In this document: positions 33,125-42,997 of the stretch, piece by piece
Position numbering within the stretch: position 1 is the stretch's first letter
Layout: every line of letters starts with the position of its first letter
Notes under the pieces: model-generated
Told to the model about the DNA's origin: nothing
Databases searched by the model: none
Seen by the model: the letters and a program-made list of their open reading frames with translations, nothing else
Made by a program: the position numbers and the translations under genes
Assembly (NCBI GenBank): GCA_028289195.1
Contig: JANQQR010000023.1
Coordinates: forward strand, 186,001 to 250,000
Source of the DNA: Phycisphaerales bacterium
GTDB lineage: Bacteria > Planctomycetota > Phycisphaerae > Phycisphaerales > UBA1924
Reading direction: 5' to 3'
Length of the DNA: 64,000 bases

Positions 33125-36100
33125 TCGGATCCCTTGTCGGGCGTGTCAGTTTGCTCATCGATGGCGGGACGATCGCTCTGGCGCCTTGCCTGCGGAGGGA
33201 TCGCCCTGGGCTCACCACGGAAGATGCTCCCGAGCATCCTCTTGGTGGCCGGGAGCTGGACGAGGTCGTAGGTCGGCTCCTGGAGCGTTCCCGCCACACG
33301 GGCGGTGATGAACTCGTCCCGAACGCCCTCGAAGATATCACTCAGCAGCGGCACGCGCCGTTTCGGGCGTGTCGTGAACGTGAGGTCGAGGGCGGTAGAG
33401 GGCCAGGTCATGGTCCCCGATCCCGCGATCACGACGCTGCGCGAGCTGGCCTCGATGTGCTCGAAGGTCAGCACGTCACCCCTCAGGAAGAACTCGCTCG
33501 AGGCGTATTCCAGGTCCTCGCCGATGGGCGGCTGGAGGTTGCTGAGCCGGAGGAGCCCCATCACGCCCGGGAGTTCGAGCACCTCGCCGTCCTGCACCCG
33601 GAGCAGGCCTCGCCCGATGCGGGAGCTCGGCTCGCTGCCGCGCCCGGTGAGCGAAAACGTCGCTTCCAGGCGCCCGCGGCTGCCGACTGCGGGCGCCGGC
33701 TCGGGCTGCGAGGCGTCGTCACCGATCCCGAAGGTGTGGAGCAGGTTCGCGAAATCCACGCCCGCGAGCTGGAGCTCGAGCTCGTAGGCGGTGTCTTCTT
33801 CCTCGCCGATCGACCGGGGCGGCGCCGAGCGGATCGCGGCGCGGGCCGCCAGCTCGCCCTCGTGCACATTGGCCGAGATCATCGGGATGGTCACGACCCC
33901 GGGTGAGCGCCCCGTGCGCAGCCGGACGACACCATCGGTCATCGGGACGCCAAGAGTGGAAAGCGTGTCGGCTTCGATCGTCACGTCGAGGCCGCCCTCG
34001 CTCTCGCGGCCCGCTCGGAACGAGGCGTCGATGGCGGCGGTCCCGGCGCCGAAGGTGACGGGAACGACAGCGACCATCTCGGCGCCGGCGAACACGGCGT
34101 CGGCGTCGATCACAAGTTCCTGCACGCGCCCCTCGGGTGTCGCGCCGTAGGTGAGCGCCGCGTCCTGGATCGTCAGCGGTCCGGTGAGTTCGAGTTCCGC
34201 CCCTTCCAGCGCGTCCACGCCTTCTTCGGGAAGGAGCGCAAGCAGATCGGGCGAGAGCGATCGTGCTTCGAGCCCGATACGGGCCTCGATTCCGAACGCC
34301 GGGTCTGTGGACCACTCGCCGTCGACGCCGACGGTCCACTCGGGCGCGTGCGCGACGAGATCCTCGATCGTGCCGCGCGTGCCCTGAAACCCGACGCGCC
34401 CGGAGACCCGATCGAACGAGATCCGCTCGCCCGCTCTTGTCAGCGCGAGCGACTTGGGCGCGACGAATCCGTCGAACATCGGCCTCTGGCTCGGCGCCTT
34501 TGTGAGCGAGAGGTTCGCGTCGAACTCGCCGGCGACGCGGGCGCTCTCGAGCCAGGCGGCCAGGCCCTCGCTTCCGGCGCCGGCGATCGCTCGCACCACC
34601 GGGGAGTCGAATTGGCCCCCGGTGAGCCCGATGCGCATCGAGCCGGAGGAGGCCGGGTCCGCCGGCCAGGTGCCGTCGAGAGAGAGCTTGCCGCAGGGTT
34701 CCCCCGCGTACTCCAGATCGGCGACGAAGTTGTCGCACATCACCAGGTCGGATCCGATCGACAGTCCCCCGCTCCCCTCGGCGAGCAGTGCGCGTCCGCC
34801 GAAGAGGTCGAAGCCCAGATCCCGGGGATCGGTGATGCGGGCCAAGTATTGCACCTTGCCGGCCTCGGACGTGAGATCGAGCGACGCATCGACCACGCCG
34901 GATGGGCGGAACTGGGCCCGGAGCGGCGCGATCATCTCGCCCTGCTCGGGAACGAGCGCCTCGATCAGGTGCTCAAGCGGGTGGGAGAGATCCAGATCGT
35001 CGAAGCTCGCAGACGTGCGGACGCTCGCGGCGTCGGTCGTGATACCGGTCGCGTTGAGCGACGCCTCGAAGCGACCGCTCTGGCCCACCCTGCCGCGGAG
35101 GGAGTCGATCCGAACGCCATCGCCCGTGACGATGAGCTGGCCGTCAAGATCGGACAGCTCGCAGCCGCGATCGAGCGGGCGGCTAGCGAGGCCGTCGAGG
35201 TCGATGTCCACGCGGAATGTCGTCTCGCCGTCGGCGCCCGACGCGATCTGCGCCGAGCACGCGCCGCGCCCGGAGAGCCCGAGGCGCCGGACCAGGTCCT
35301 GGGAACTGAACCCGCCGTTGGAATCGTCACCACCGGCGGGGAGGGCGTAGATGAGGTAGTCGTCCGGGGGGACCCGATCCGCGCCGACGCGGATGTCGAA
35401 TTCGGTCTCGGCGTCCGGGCTTTCTCCGAAATCGATGTCCGCTTCGAGCGTTCCCACGGCACCGGAGAGCCCCTCGAGCGCGTCGACGCGGATCGACGCG
35501 CCGTAGTCGGTGATCTGCAGCGCCAGGTTGTCGGCCATCGCCGGGTACGGGAATGCCGAGGCGATCACACCGGCGCGGGGGATCGAGACATCGATCGTCG
35601 TCACGTACTCGGTGTCGTCGCCGAGTTCGCGGGTGATGCGCACGTCGACCGTCATCTCGCCCGCGGGGTCGAACACCGGTGTGCGCAGGGCATGGTCGAC
35701 CTCCGCGAGGCGGGCGCGGGTGCGTTCGATGTCGGCGAGATCGGCTCCCCGCGCCATCAGGCGGCGCATCTCGAGCTCGAGCTCGTCCCGCTCCGCTTCG
35801 AGGCGTGAGGCTTCCTCGCCGGACATGAGCAGCCCCTGGCGCGCGAGGTCGTCGCGGGCCGGCGCGGAAAAGAGGGTGTCGAGGAGGATGCGCCGGCTCT
35901 CGGGCATCGCCTCCCAGAGATGCTCGTCTGGGGGGACATCGACGACGTTGACGTGGAGTTCGAGCGCGGCTCCCGGTCGAGGCGGTGCGATCACGCCGGT
36001 GGCCAGCAGCGTCGCGCCCGTCGGGCCTCGCCCGCTGATCGACTCGATGCGGATCTCCTCGTCGTCGAAGCGGACAGTGCCACGCATGTCGCGGAACGGG

Positions 36101-37407
36101 TAGCGGAACGACTCATAGACGGCGGCGCCGTCGACGAAGTTCAGATACCCGGCGACGCTGAGCGGCGCCGCCCCCTCCGGGCCGGGCGGCTCCCGGCTCA
36201 CGACGACGCGCCCGTCGACGACCGCCGTCGGGCCGCTAAAGCGCTGGAAGTTGCGCCGCACGAAGCGGGGCGCGAACGGGAGGAGACGCGGCTGCTGCGC
36301 GACGGGGAAGTCGCGGGCGGTGATGGTGCAGGTGAGCCCGGCGTCAAGAGACAGCGCGTCGGTATCGAGCACAACGTCGCAGCCAAGGTCCTCGATCAAC
36401 CCCGTGAGCCTGGCGCTCACGCCGCCCGAGTCGAACCGGACCTCGCCGGAGACATCCTGCATGGAGACGAGATCGGCACGGTTCGTTTCGGGATCGGCGG
36501 CGTCGGGATCTGCGGGAACCGGGATGTTCAGCGCGACCCCCTCGAGCCCGAACGTCGCGCTCACGCCGCTCGTGTCGTCGTATTGGAGCACCACGTCTTC
36601 GAGCGCCCCGTTCATCGCCATAGTCGTCCACAACTCGGAGATCGCGCTCGGCACCCGCGACGCACCGAGGCGTCCCAGGTCGAGGTTTCCGATCTCTACC
36701 CGTCCGCTGACGCGCTCGAGATCGAGTTCACCCTCCAGCGCGATGTACTGCTCCGGCGTGACCGCAGGATCGGCGGAGCGCGTCTCGCGGAGCGAGAGTT
36801 CGTAGAGCGCATCGGTGCTGCTGGATCGGCTCAGGCGACCGTCGACGAACACCTCGGTGAGGCGCCGATACGACCCCCGGCCGTGCTCCCCGAACTCCAC
36901 GGTGCCGCGCCGGATCTCGATTGCGGGGACAAGGCCGCCGACGGGCGACCCGCCGGTGCTGAGGGACTGGACGTTCAGTTCGAGGTTCTCGTCCTGGCTG
37001 AGGCGCACAACCGGGGCCTGCATGAGGATCTCATTGGCCTGCGGCGAGCCGGTGAACACGGAACGCCACTGCAGCCCCACTTCCACGCGGTCGGATCTGA
37101 GGAACTCCGCCGCGGGCCCGGCGACGCCCGGTGCGGCCAGGCGCAGATCCTCGATCACGAGGCGACCGTTCTTGTCGATCCAGATCCGCCCGGCGGTGGC
37201 GTCGCAGTTAAACAGGGCGCTGACCTTGGGCAGGACAACCAGCCCGAGCGCGTTCGTGCGGATCGCCACCACGATCCCCATCGCGCCGACGAGCAGGAGC
37301 ACGACGACCGAGCGGACCGTGAATCGTCCCCACCGGCGCTTCCGCCTGGCCGGAGCGCCCCCGTCGGTCGCGGGGTCGGGCTTCTGCTTTTTGAGGCGTC
37401 TGGGCAT
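33121..37407 (-). CDS. Giant AsmA/TamB-like membrane-anchored protein
   Basis: This 1,428-residue protein has a single membrane anchor (about residues 28-50) after a Lys/Arg-rich cytoplasmic start. The rest is a long repeated beta-structure with recurring words such as LDLTFTTRP and ELDLERVSGRVEIGNLDLG. The final 180 residues match the AsmA-like C-terminal domain. Proteins of this class (AsmA, TamB, YhdP) form beta-groove bridges that carry lipids between membranes. The ATG at 37407 has GAGG upstream; an in-frame ATG at 37449 would add 14 residues. It sits in the ABC/DUF4340 run, which supports an envelope role. Confidence 0.82.
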   Translation of the reverse strand: MPRRLKKQKPDPATDGGAPARRKRRWGRFTVRSVVVLLLVGAMGIVVAIRTNALGLVVLPKVSALFNCDATAGRIWIDKNGRLVIEDLRLAAPGVAGPAAEFLRSDRVEVGLQWRSVFTGSPQANEILMQAPVVRLSQDENLELNVQSLSTGGSPVGGLVPAIEIRRGTVEFGEHGRGSYRRLTEVFVDGRLSRSSSTDALYELSLRETRSADPAVTPEQYIALEGELDLERVSGRVEIGNLDLGRLGASRVPSAISELWTTMAMNGALEDVVLQYDDTSGVSATFGLEGVALNIPVPADPDAADPETNRADLVSMQDVSGEVRFDSGGVSARLTGLIEDLGCDVVLDTDALSLDAGLTCTITARDFPVAQQPRLLPFAPRFVRRNFQRFSGPTAVVDGRVVVSREPPGPEGAAPLSVAGYLNFVDGAAVYESFRYPFRDMRGTVRFDDEEIRIESISGRGPTGATLLATGVIAPPRPGAALELHVNVVDVPPDEHLWEAMPESRRILLDTLFSAPARDDLARQGLLMSGEEASRLEAERDELELEMRRLMARGADLADIERTRARLAEVDHALRTPVFDPAGEMTVDVRITRELGDDTEYVTTIDVSIPRAGVIASAFPYPAMADNLALQITDYGASIRVDALEGLSGAVGTLEADIDFGESPDAETEFDIRVGADRVPPDDYLIYALPAGGDDSNGGFSSQDLVRRLGLSGRGACSAQIASGADGETTFRVDIDLDGLASRPLDRGCELSDLDGQLIVTGDGVRIDSLRGRVGQSGRFEASLNATGITTDAASVRTSASFDDLDLSHPLEHLIEALVPEQGEMIAPLRAQFRPSGVVDASLDLTSEAGKVQYLARITDPRDLGFDLFGGRALLAEGSGGLSIGSDLVMCDNFVADLEYAGEPCGKLSLDGTWPADPASSGSMRIGLTGGQFDSPVVRAIAGAGSEGLAAWLESARVAGEFDANLSLTKAPSQRPMFDGFVAPKSLALTRAGERISFDRVSGRVGFQGTRGTIEDLVAHAPEWTVGVDGEWSTDPAFGIEARIGLEARSLSPDLLALLPEEGVDALEGAELELTGPLTIQDAALTYGATPEGRVQELVIDADAVFAGAEMVAVVPVTFGAGTAAIDASFRAGRESEGGLDVTIEADTLSTLGVPMTDGVVRLRTGRSPGVVTIPMISANVHEGELAARAAIRSAPPRSIGEEEDTAYELELQLAGVDFANLLHTFGIGDDASQPEPAPAVGSRGRLEATFSLTGRGSEPSSRIGRGLLRVQDGEVLELPGVMGLLRLSNLQPPIGEDLEYASSEFFLRGDVLTFEHIEASSRSVVIAGSGTMTWPSTALDLTFTTRPKRRVPLLSDIFEGVRDEFITARVAGTLQEPTYDLVQLPATKRMLGSIFRGEPRAIPPQARRQSDRPAIDEQTDTPDKGSE

Positions 37408-37503
37408 CGTGCCTCGGCAACCCGGCCGGGGATCCTCCGGCCGATTCATCTATCGTCGCGATCGGTGCTGAGTCCGTACGCGGGCGTGGTGCGTGGCGTT
37501 CCC

Positions 37504-38970
37504 TTATCCGGGCTCGCCGGCCGGAGACGGTTCGGGCTGCTCCGACCCGGGCGCCGCCGGCTGGGGTTCCTCGGCCTTCACGACTTCGTCGGCGCTGGGC
37601 CGGAGGCCCTCGAAGGCGCTCGCGTCGATGACGTAGTACCAGTCAGCGAACCGGGCGGCCAGTTCGGCGACCCGCCCACGCGAGGTCGCGAGGGTCTGCT
37701 CCCTGTCTGCCAGCGCCTGTTGGTAGGCCTCGGAGTCCTGGGCGGGCGGGCCCTCGGAGCCGTCCTCGGCGAGGGGAGCCTCGGGTTCGGGGACGAGCGA
37801 CTCATCGAGCGCGACCCGCACGAAGATGTACCGGGTTTCGAGTTCCTCGCTGGCGGCCGAGGCGGTGGCGGTTCCGGGTGCGTCGTCGCCGGCATCCTCG
37901 GTCAGGCCCGAGCTGATCTCGCGCCCGGAGCCGACGAGAATCTCACCGAAGTAGAGCGTGTAGAGCACGCCATCGCCAACGTGGAACCTGATCTCGCCCT
38001 CGTTGGCCGCGAAGGCGCCGTTCTGCGTCAGGAAGAACCCCTTGCTGACGAGATCGATGAAGTCGCTCTGCGTGACCTGGGCCGACTCGCCCCGGAAGAA
38101 CGACACGAGGCGAGCGGGCTTCGGGCGAACACCCTTGAGCTCGAGCTGTCGGAGCGTCTGGATCACGGAGTTGATGCGCTGCCCGTCGATCTGTTCGCCG
38201 TCGAACGTCTCGCCGGCGGGCTCGGCCAGCACGGTCCACATGTTCGTCGCGGACGCGTCGCCGCTGCGGGTAATCGTGAGGCGCTCGGACGAGATCTTCT
38301 GGCCGGCGGTCTCGTCGACCGAGTAGGCGTCAACGACGATGCGATCGATCTGCGCCGATCCGAGGTCGAGCAGGTCGGTCTCGATCCACGAGGAGAAGTC
38401 GGTCGAGAACGTCTCCTCGAACTCCGTGGCGTACACGCGGTTGCTCCCGGGCAGGCGCACGAAGAACTTGCGCGAGCCTGTCGACGCCGATTCGTCCCAC
38501 TCGCGCCCCACGATGAGGCTGGCGAGCTCTGCGCCCTGGGCGTCGCGGAACGTGACGCGTGTGCCCCGGCCCGACAGCGGGGCCGCCGCAGCCTCGGGGT
38601 CGAGCACGCCCATGGCCTGGTGCTCGGCGGCGCTGTCGGTCACAACGACTTCCTTGGCGAGGCCGATGAGCGCGCTGGCGGCGGCGCCCATCGTCGTGGC
38701 CGCGTCGGCGGGGTAGCCGTGGTGCGAGGGGATCGTCCAGCGCCCGCCCGTGAGCTCGACCTTGAACGGGATCAGGGAGGCGGACTGCTCGTCCCAGCCG
38801 AGAACCTCCAGGCTGGCGGCGGATCCGGGGTCGGTGAACTCGGGGAAGAACAGCTCGCCCTGGTCGTTGAAACTCTCGCTGGTCACTGGGGCCGGACGCG
38901 TCGCGTAAACCAGGCCGACGAGGGCCAGCGCGATCACGACGGCGATGATGGTCTTTGTCAGTTCTGTCAT
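37504..38970 (-). CDS. DUF4340 protein, membrane-anchored
   Basis: This is a 488-residue protein with one N-terminal membrane helix (about 8-24) and a large outer domain. The DUF4340 family normally follows a GldG-type gene, as here, and is thought to be a partner of that ABC exporter. The domain has repeated TVTRSGD-type beta units and LELKGVRPKPARL. The end (about 380-488) is Pro/Glu/Ala-rich and disordered-looking. The ATG at 38970 starts MTELTKTIIA; a GTG at 38988 directly after the upstream stop is less likely. Confidence 0.82.
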   Translation of the reverse strand: MTELTKTIIAVVIALALVGLVYATRPAPVTSESFNDQGELFFPEFTDPGSAASLEVLGWDEQSASLIPFKVELTGGRWTIPSHHGYPADAATTMGAAASALIGLAKEVVVTDSAAEHQAMGVLDPEAAAAPLSGRGTRVTFRDAQGAELASLIVGREWDESASTGSRKFFVRLPGSNRVYATEFEETFSTDFSSWIETDLLDLGSAQIDRIVVDAYSVDETAGQKISSERLTITRSGDASATNMWTVLAEPAGETFDGEQIDGQRINSVIQTLRQLELKGVRPKPARLVSFFRGESAQVTQSDFIDLVSKGFFLTQNGAFAANEGEIRFHVGDGVLYTLYFGEILVGSGREISSGLTEDAGDDAPGTATASAASEELETRYIFVRVALDESLVPEPEAPLAEDGSEGPPAQDSEAYQQALADREQTLATSRGRVAELAARFADWYYVIDASAFEGLRPSADEVVKAEEPQPAAPGSEQPEPSPAGEPG

Positions 38971-38990
38971 GGTTCGTTTCGCTCTCACTG

Positions 38991-41630
38991 CTAGCGGAGC
39001 CGCTCGCGGGCGACGCCCTCGAGCTCTTGCGATCTGCGGCGGATGAACACGATGCCCGCGAGCGCGAGCGCTGGGATCGGGGGCAGGAGCACCGCGAGCA
39101 GTCGGATGCGGGTCTGCACGCCCTCGATCGCCTGGCGGGCCTCGGTCTCTGCTTCGTTGATCCGGACCTGCTTGGCGTCCTCGATGCTCGCGGTCTGGAC
39201 GTCGAGGCGGCGCTGCTCCGTGCGCCGGGTCTGCTCGATCATGATGCTGCGGGTGGTCTCGTCGAGGTCCTGGCGCTGCTCGAGCTCCTGCACCTTGCGC
39301 TGGAGCACGGCCCGGGCCTTCACGAGTTCGTCTTCGGCCTGCCTGCTCGCTTCCTCGACGGTGCTGTCCTTGACGACGGTCAGGTCGCGCCGGGCATCGT
39401 CGAGCGTGGTCAGCGTGCGGTAGGCGGGCCGGCGCTTGCGCAGCTCGACGAGCGATTCGTCGCCCGCGAGCACGTCGACGCAGTTGAGCAGGAGCGTGAC
39501 GTTGTCGAGGTTGAGGTCCGCGGCGCCCTGGGCGCGGATCTGGAAAAACGACTCGGAGCCGAAGTCGATGTCGGGGATGAGGATCACGTTGATCGAGGCG
39601 TCGGCTCCCTCCGGGCTGCGCACGTGGGCGGCGAGGATGTGGCTCTCGGGAGTGGGCACGCGCCGGCGGGCGGGGTTGAAGCCCCCGTAGCCGAAGAAGG
39701 TGCGCTGGAGGACGGTTGATGCGGGGGTCGTGCCGCTGTCGGGGCTGATGCGCACGAGCGGCGTCGCGACGGGCTCGGCGCCGTCCCGCAGGCGGATGTG
39801 ACCGGGGAGCAGGAACACGACCTCCTGCAGACCGCTGGTCACGGCTTCGGTCGGGTTAAAGGCGCCGTCGACCGAGTTCGGTGTGACGAAGATCACCTCG
39901 GCTTCGGTCCCGAGTTGCGGGCGCGGGTCGTAGCTGTCCCAGACAACATCGCCACCGGGGATCTCTGCGCCCAGCATCGCCCAGAGCGGCTCGAGATTCG
40001 CCTTGGGGCGATCGTCGGGCTGCTGCTGACGCTGGAAGGGGTTCTGCTCGGCGCCGCGCGGGTTCTGGGTCGCGAAGCCGGGGCTGACGATCGGCATCGG
40101 GTCTTCCATGAGGATCGTGGGCACACCGGCGGAGATCGATTCGAGGATTGGCTCGAGTTCGTCGTCGGTCAGCAGGCTGGGCTGCATCACGATCATCACG
40201 TCGAGCCCGCTGGGGTTGGTCTGGCCGGGGGTGACGGTCTCGACGTCGTACTGCTTGCGCAACTCGGGGACGACAGGCCACGGGGGCGTCGACGTGTAGG
40301 TCTGGTAGTCGAAGCCGCCGAGCACGTTGAGGTCGTTGCTGACGATCCCGATCTTCTTGCGCTCGGCGGCGCTGACGCGCCGGATCGAGCGGGCGAGTTC
40401 GTATTCGACGGGCAGGCCCGGGAGCAGGAACGGGATGACGAACTGCTCAGGGCCGCGGGAGAACGCGACGCCCATGAACACGTCGACGAGGCCCTGGCGG
40501 GGGTCGCGCGGGCCCGAGGGGATGGGCTGGGGCGCGATGCCGTAGGAGCGCTGCGCCTGGCGGGCTTCTTCGGTGAACGGCTCGGTGTCGACGATGCGGA
40601 CGACGATCCGGGCGCCGCCCCGGGCGGCGTCGAGCTCGCGGAGCATGCCGATCAGGGTCTCGCGCGTCTGCACCATGGCCGCGGGGACCTCGGGGGAGAC
40701 GTAGGCGGTGATAAGAACGGGGTCTTCTGGGTCGATCGCGCCCACGAGCTCGCGTGTCTCGGGCGAGATGCTCCACAGGCGCTCGGCGGTGGCGTCGGCG
40801 CGGAGCGGCGTGCGTGCCAGGATCGTGATGAGTGCGCCGGCAGCCACGACGAACGCGATCGCCCGGACGGCGCTCAGGCTCATCCGCTGCGTCGAGCCGG
40901 TCGATCCGCCCCAGTGGCGCCGGGAGATGATCAGCGAGTTCAGCCAGAGGCCGAAGGCCGCGAGCATCGCGAAGTAGGCGACGTTCTGGATCGCGATCAC
41001 GCCCTTGCCGAACTCGATGAAGCGCGCGGGCAGGCTGAGCTGCTCGGCGACTTCGGCGACGAGCGTGCCCGGGAAGATGCCTCGGAATGCGCCCGCGCCG
41101 ACGATCAGGGCGCAGAACACCGCGGCGAGGATGAAGCTGATCGTGAGGTTGCTGGTCAGCGCGCTGGCCACCAGGCCGATCGCCAGCAGGCCGGCGCCGC
41201 TGAGCCAGTAGCCGAGGTATGTGGAGAGCATGAGCCCGACATCGGGCTCGCCGAGGAACGCCAGCACCAGGATGTGGCTCAGCGAGAACCCGACGGCGGC
41301 GGTGTAGATCAGGAGGCAGGCCAGGTACTTGCCCAGCACCAGCTGCCAGTCCCGGGCGGGCAGCGTGAGCAGCAGGTCCTCGGTGCCCTGGCGGCGCTCT
41401 TCGGCCCACGCGCCCATGGTGATCGCGGGGATGATCAGCAGCAGGAGCATGGGGAACCACGCGTTGAGCTGATCGAGGTTGGCGAGGTTGCGCGTGAAGA
41501 AGTCGGGGAGCCAGAAGGCCGCGAAGGCGCTCAGGAAGATGAAGATCGTGATGAACACGTAGCCGGTCGGGCTTGCGAAATAGCTCGACAGCTCGCGGCG
41601 GACGATGGCCGAGACGATCCGGGGCTTCAT
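38991..41630 (-). CDS. ABC-2 permease fused to GldG-like protein (GldF-GldG)
   Basis: This is an 879-residue fusion. Residues 1-240 form an ABC-2 permease of the GldF type (six helices; MGAWAEERRQGTEDLLLTLP motif). A new helix at about 250-275 starts the GldG part, whose outer domain (about 280-740) is the ABC-type uncharacterized transporter fold, followed by a long coiled coil (about 750-838) and a last helix (about 840-866). In Flavobacterium the two halves are separate genes and the ATPase is GldA. Its start overlaps the ATPase stop by four bases (ATGA), so subunits are probably made in fixed ratio. Confidence 0.9.
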   Translation of the reverse strand: MKPRIVSAIVRRELSSYFASPTGYVFITIFIFLSAFAAFWLPDFFTRNLANLDQLNAWFPMLLLLIIPAITMGAWAEERRQGTEDLLLTLPARDWQLVLGKYLACLLIYTAAVGFSLSHILVLAFLGEPDVGLMLSTYLGYWLSGAGLLAIGLVASALTSNLTISFILAAVFCALIVGAGAFRGIFPGTLVAEVAEQLSLPARFIEFGKGVIAIQNVAYFAMLAAFGLWLNSLIISRRHWGGSTGSTQRMSLSAVRAIAFVVAAGALITILARTPLRADATAERLWSISPETRELVGAIDPEDPVLITAYVSPEVPAAMVQTRETLIGMLRELDAARGGARIVVRIVDTEPFTEEARQAQRSYGIAPQPIPSGPRDPRQGLVDVFMGVAFSRGPEQFVIPFLLPGLPVEYELARSIRRVSAAERKKIGIVSNDLNVLGGFDYQTYTSTPPWPVVPELRKQYDVETVTPGQTNPSGLDVMIVMQPSLLTDDELEPILESISAGVPTILMEDPMPIVSPGFATQNPRGAEQNPFQRQQQPDDRPKANLEPLWAMLGAEIPGGDVVWDSYDPRPQLGTEAEVIFVTPNSVDGAFNPTEAVTSGLQEVVFLLPGHIRLRDGAEPVATPLVRISPDSGTTPASTVLQRTFFGYGGFNPARRRVPTPESHILAAHVRSPEGADASINVILIPDIDFGSESFFQIRAQGAADLNLDNVTLLLNCVDVLAGDESLVELRKRRPAYRTLTTLDDARRDLTVVKDSTVEEASRQAEDELVKARAVLQRKVQELEQRQDLDETTRSIMIEQTRRTEQRRLDVQTASIEDAKQVRINEAETEARQAIEGVQTRIRLLAVLLPPIPALALAGIVFIRRRSQELEGVARERLR

Positions 41631-42439
41631 CGGTTGTCTCCCTCCGCGTGCTCGTAGCCGGCGCGGGTCAGCTCATGGAAGCGCCGCTCCATCGAGTCTT
41701 CATCGGCGCCGAGTTCCGAGACGTCTCCGTCGAACACGAGACGCCCTTGGCTGACGAAAAGCACGCGCTGCGCGACGGCCTTGACCTCGCGCAGGATGTG
41801 GGTCGAGAGCAGGAGCGTCTTGGTCTCGGCGAGCTCGAGGAGCAGCTCGCGCACGTGCTCCACCTGGTTGGGATCGAGCCCGGCGGTGGGCTCGTCCATG
41901 ATCAGCACGTCGGGGTCGTGCAGGATCGCTTGGGCCATGCCGACCCGCTGCCGGTAGCCCTTGGAGAGCTTGCCCGTGGGCTTGCCGATGACGTCGCCGA
42001 GGCGGCAGGTCTCGATCGCGAACTCGATGCGCTCCTTGAGCTTCGCTCCGTCGAGGCCGCGGGCCCTTCCGAAGAAGGTGAGCAGCGAGCGGGGTGTCAT
42101 GTCGAGATAGAGCGGGCCGTTCTCGGGCAGGTACCCCAGACGCGACGCGGCTGCGATGCGGTCGGACTGGACGTCGACTCCGGCGATCTCGGCGCTGCCG
42201 GCCGTCGGGGCAAGGACGCCGGTGAGGAGCTTCATCGTCGTGCTCTTGCCGGCGCCGTTCGGGCCCAGGAAGGCGACCAGTTGGCCCCGCGGAATTCGGA
42301 ACGACACGTCGCGCACGGCGAAGAAGTCGCCGTAGGTCCGGGTGAGACCGTCGGCGCGGATCATCGCCGCGTTGCCGGGCGACGGGTCCTGGTTCTTGGC
42401 GACCGCCTCGGCGCTCTGCGCGGGCGCTTCGACAGGCAT
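41627..42439 (-). CDS. ABC transporter ATP-binding protein (GldA-like)
   Basis: This 270-residue ATPase powers the permease encoded next. Walker A is GPNGAGKST, the Q-loop is near YLPENGPLY, the signature is LSKGYRQR and Walker B is VLIMDEPTAGLDP. The switch His lies in LLLSTHILRE. All nucleotide-binding parts are intact. The ATG at 42439 has GAGGT eight bases upstream; a TTG at 42469 is a weaker start. It opens the long minus-strand run and is divergent from the cupin gene. Confidence 0.93.
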   Translation of the reverse strand: MPVEAPAQSAEAVAKNQDPSPGNAAMIRADGLTRTYGDFFAVRDVSFRIPRGQLVAFLGPNGAGKSTTMKLLTGVLAPTAGSAEIAGVDVQSDRIAAASRLGYLPENGPLYLDMTPRSLLTFFGRARGLDGAKLKERIEFAIETCRLGDVIGKPTGKLSKGYRQRVGMAQAILHDPDVLIMDEPTAGLDPNQVEHVRELLLELAETKTLLLSTHILREVKAVAQRVLFVSQGRLVFDGDVSELGADEDSMERRFHELTRAGYEHAEGDNR

Positions 42440-42621
42440 GGGCAGTACCTCTGGCTGGATGTTGGTCAAACGTTCGGGAAATCGGGGCCCCGAAGCCCCC
42501 TGGGGTGGGACATCGTACCCGTGGGCGCGAGGGGCTACAAGGAATCCCGGCGTTCGGTTGCACCCGCTCCGCCGGCGGCTCCGGCCCGTAACAATGGGCC
42601 CCTGGAGCCCAAGGAGACCCC

Positions 42622-42981
42622 ATGCAGAAAGTCAATCTCCGTCAGAAACTCGGGATGTTCGACGAGACCTGGACGCCCAAGATCATCGGCGAGCTCAACG
42701 GCCAGCAGGTCAAGCTCGCCAAGCTCGAGGGCGAGTTGATGTGGCACGCCCACGCGGACGAGGACGAGCTGTTCCTCGTCCTGGAGGGCTCGCTGACGAT
42801 GCAGATGCGTGACGGCGACGTGCACCTGGAGAAGGGCGACATGTTCATCGTGCCGCGGGGCGTGGAACACAACCCGGTGGCGCCGGAGGGCGCATCGGTG
42901 CTGCTGTTCGAGCCGGCGAGCACGAAGCACACCGGCGAGCACGTCACCGAGCGGACGGTCGTCGACCAGGAACGCATCTGA
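42622..42981 (+). CDS. Cupin-domain protein
   Basis: This is a 119-residue single-domain cupin. The first metal motif is seen in MWHAHADEDELFLVLEGS and the second in RGVEHNPVAP. The binding residues H42, H44 and E48 and the later His are present, so a metal is likely held. Small cupins of this kind are often mannose-isomerase-like or sugar- or ligand-binding proteins; the activity is unknown. AAGGAG lies six bases before the ATG. Confidence 0.88.
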   Translation: MQKVNLRQKLGMFDETWTPKIIGELNGQQVKLAKLEGELMWHAHADEDELFLVLEGSLTMQMRDGDVHLEKGDMFIVPRGVEHNPVAPEGASVLLFEPASTKHTGEHVTERTVVDQERI

Positions 42982-42997
42982 CAACCGGAGCGGAACC

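Noticed and set aside
35920-38994. 1,024-codon plus-strand frame
   Set aside because: It is antisense to the AsmA-like and DUF4340 genes, both of which have supporting features.
38991-42439. Gliding motility system
   Set aside because: Only the Gld ABC part is present. Other Gld and Spr genes are missing, and GldA/F/G relatives occur in non-gliding bacteria.
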